From: Citromicrobium bathyomarinum | Lineage (GTDB): Bacteria; Pseudomonadota; Alphaproteobacteria; Sphingomonadales; Sphingomonadaceae | Assembly (NCBI GenBank): GCA_001306305.2 | Contig: CP155577.1 | Coordinates: 1,533,501 to 1,597,500, forward strand | DNA: 64,000 nt | Direction of reading: 5' to 3' | Shown: positions 63,678 to 64,000 of the stretch, piece after piece | How positions within the stretch are numbered: position 1 is the stretch's first letter | Layout of the letters: each line of letters begins with the position of its first letter | Program-made: the position numbers and the translations under genes | The notes under the pieces: generated by a model | Told to the model about the DNA's origin: nothing | Databases searched by the model: none | Seen by the model: only the letters and a program-made list of their open reading frames with translations

Positions 63678-64000
63678 ATGAGCGACACATCCAACGACCC
63701 GCAGACCGGCACCACTCCGCGCTTTCTCGGCCAATCGACCGGCCTGCCTGCAAGCCCCGAAGAAGCCGAGCTGGATTACGTGCCCAATCCGCGCGAGGGT
63801 TCGCTGTACATGGTGCGCTTCTCCGCGCCCGAATTCACCTCGCTATGCCCGGTCACCGGCCAGCCCGACTTTGCGCATCTGGTGATCGACTATGCCCCGC
63901 AGGCGACCATCGTCGAATCCAAGAGCCTCAAGCTGTTCCTCGGTTCTTTCCGCAACCATTGCGGCTTTCACGAGGATGTGACCGTGGGCATCGGCCAGCG
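63678..64000 (+). CDS. queF: NADPH-dependent 7-cyano-7-deazaguanine reductase (partial)
   Basis: Starts at ATG 63678 and runs off the right edge, so only about 107 residues are seen. It reduces preQ0 to preQ1 in queuosine synthesis. The catalytic Cys motif [11 protein letters not shown] and the NADPH/substrate motif [21 protein letters not shown] make the identification firm. The 5' gap of 126 bases from the divergent gene shows no recognisable preQ1 riboswitch. Confidence 0.93.
   Translation, partial: MSDTSNDPQTGTTPRFLGQSTGLPASPEEAELDYVPNPREGSLYMVRFSAPEFTSLCPVTGQPDFAHLVIDYAPQATIVESKSLKLFLGSFRNHCGFHEDVTVGIGQ

Overview
The window is a GC-rich chromosomal segment of an alphaproteobacterium, most likely of the Sphingomonadales (Erythrobacteraceae/Sphingomonadaceae). 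The signs are a tatB-tatC end followed by lineage-type small exported proteins, a leucyl-aminopeptidase/SH3/argC neighbourhood, a type-2 argC, Bpt instead of Aat, a GTGA/ATGA-coupled dcw cluster with a long-linker FtsZ, and a cobA-DUF2849-cysI-DUF934-cysH sulfate operon. This assignment rests on recalled gene families and order, not on a search. No insertion sequence, prophage, integrase, CRISPR array or rRNA was seen. One tRNA (Ala, anticodon CGC) is present.

Layout. 1-877 (+): end of tatB, then tatC. 965-3867 (-): three small paralogous exported membrane proteins with acidic tails, then a periplasmic amidohydrolase. 4011-13557 (+): ilvA, bpt, tamA-tamB, then an Xre-type regulator with a membrane partner behind three tandem palindromes. 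13636-18363 (-): glnB-glnA, argC, an SH3-only protein and an M17 aminopeptidase. 18429-25453 (mixed): a lipoprotein, map, ccmA-ccmB, a pterin dehydratase, an SDR, an S9 peptidase and a DNA glycosylase. 25625-28182 (+): ferredoxin, a cysteine synthase and two unknown membrane-linked proteins. 28514-47735 (+): the whole dcw cluster, mraZ-rsmH-ftsL-ftsI-murE-murF-mraY-murD-ftsW-murG-murC-murB-[DUF4262]-ddl-ftsQ-ftsA-ftsZ. 47789-54472 (+): a TPR/SPOR protein, YbjN, a Bax1-like protein, a polyproline lipoprotein, tRNA-Ala, obgE and an epimerase. 54469-63551 (-): a secreted unknown, the assimilatory sulfite operon (cobA to cysH), mscS, metC-like, sseA-like and a Pro/Thr/Ser-rich membrane protein. 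63678-64000 (+): start of queF.

How the genes work together. The core is one long co-directional cell-wall and division unit. It makes UDP-MurNAc-pentapeptide (MurC, D, E, F, B, Ddl), then lipid I and II (MraY, MurG), and carries the divisome (FtsL, I, W, Q, A, Z). Nearly every junction is a 4-base stop/start overlap, so translation is coupled throughout. The sulfate operon supplies siroheme (CobA) for the sulfite reductase, with CysH upstream in the pathway; CysK and the MetC-like and SseA-like enzymes elsewhere in the window handle the resulting sulfur. TamA-TamB, TatC and CcmAB serve envelope biogenesis.

Most notable points: a DUF4262 gene spliced seamlessly into the dcw cluster between murB and ddl, with about 55% GC against about 65-73% in sampled dcw lines; a foreign-looking patch of about 300 bp inside murD; three 17-bp-spaced palindromes overlapping the promoter of an Xre regulator; TCCC repeats at exact 10-bp spacing upstream of mraZ; a family of three tandem small exported proteins whose terminators look co-duplicated; and two genes (tamA and the metC-like gene) whose best start codon is CTG.
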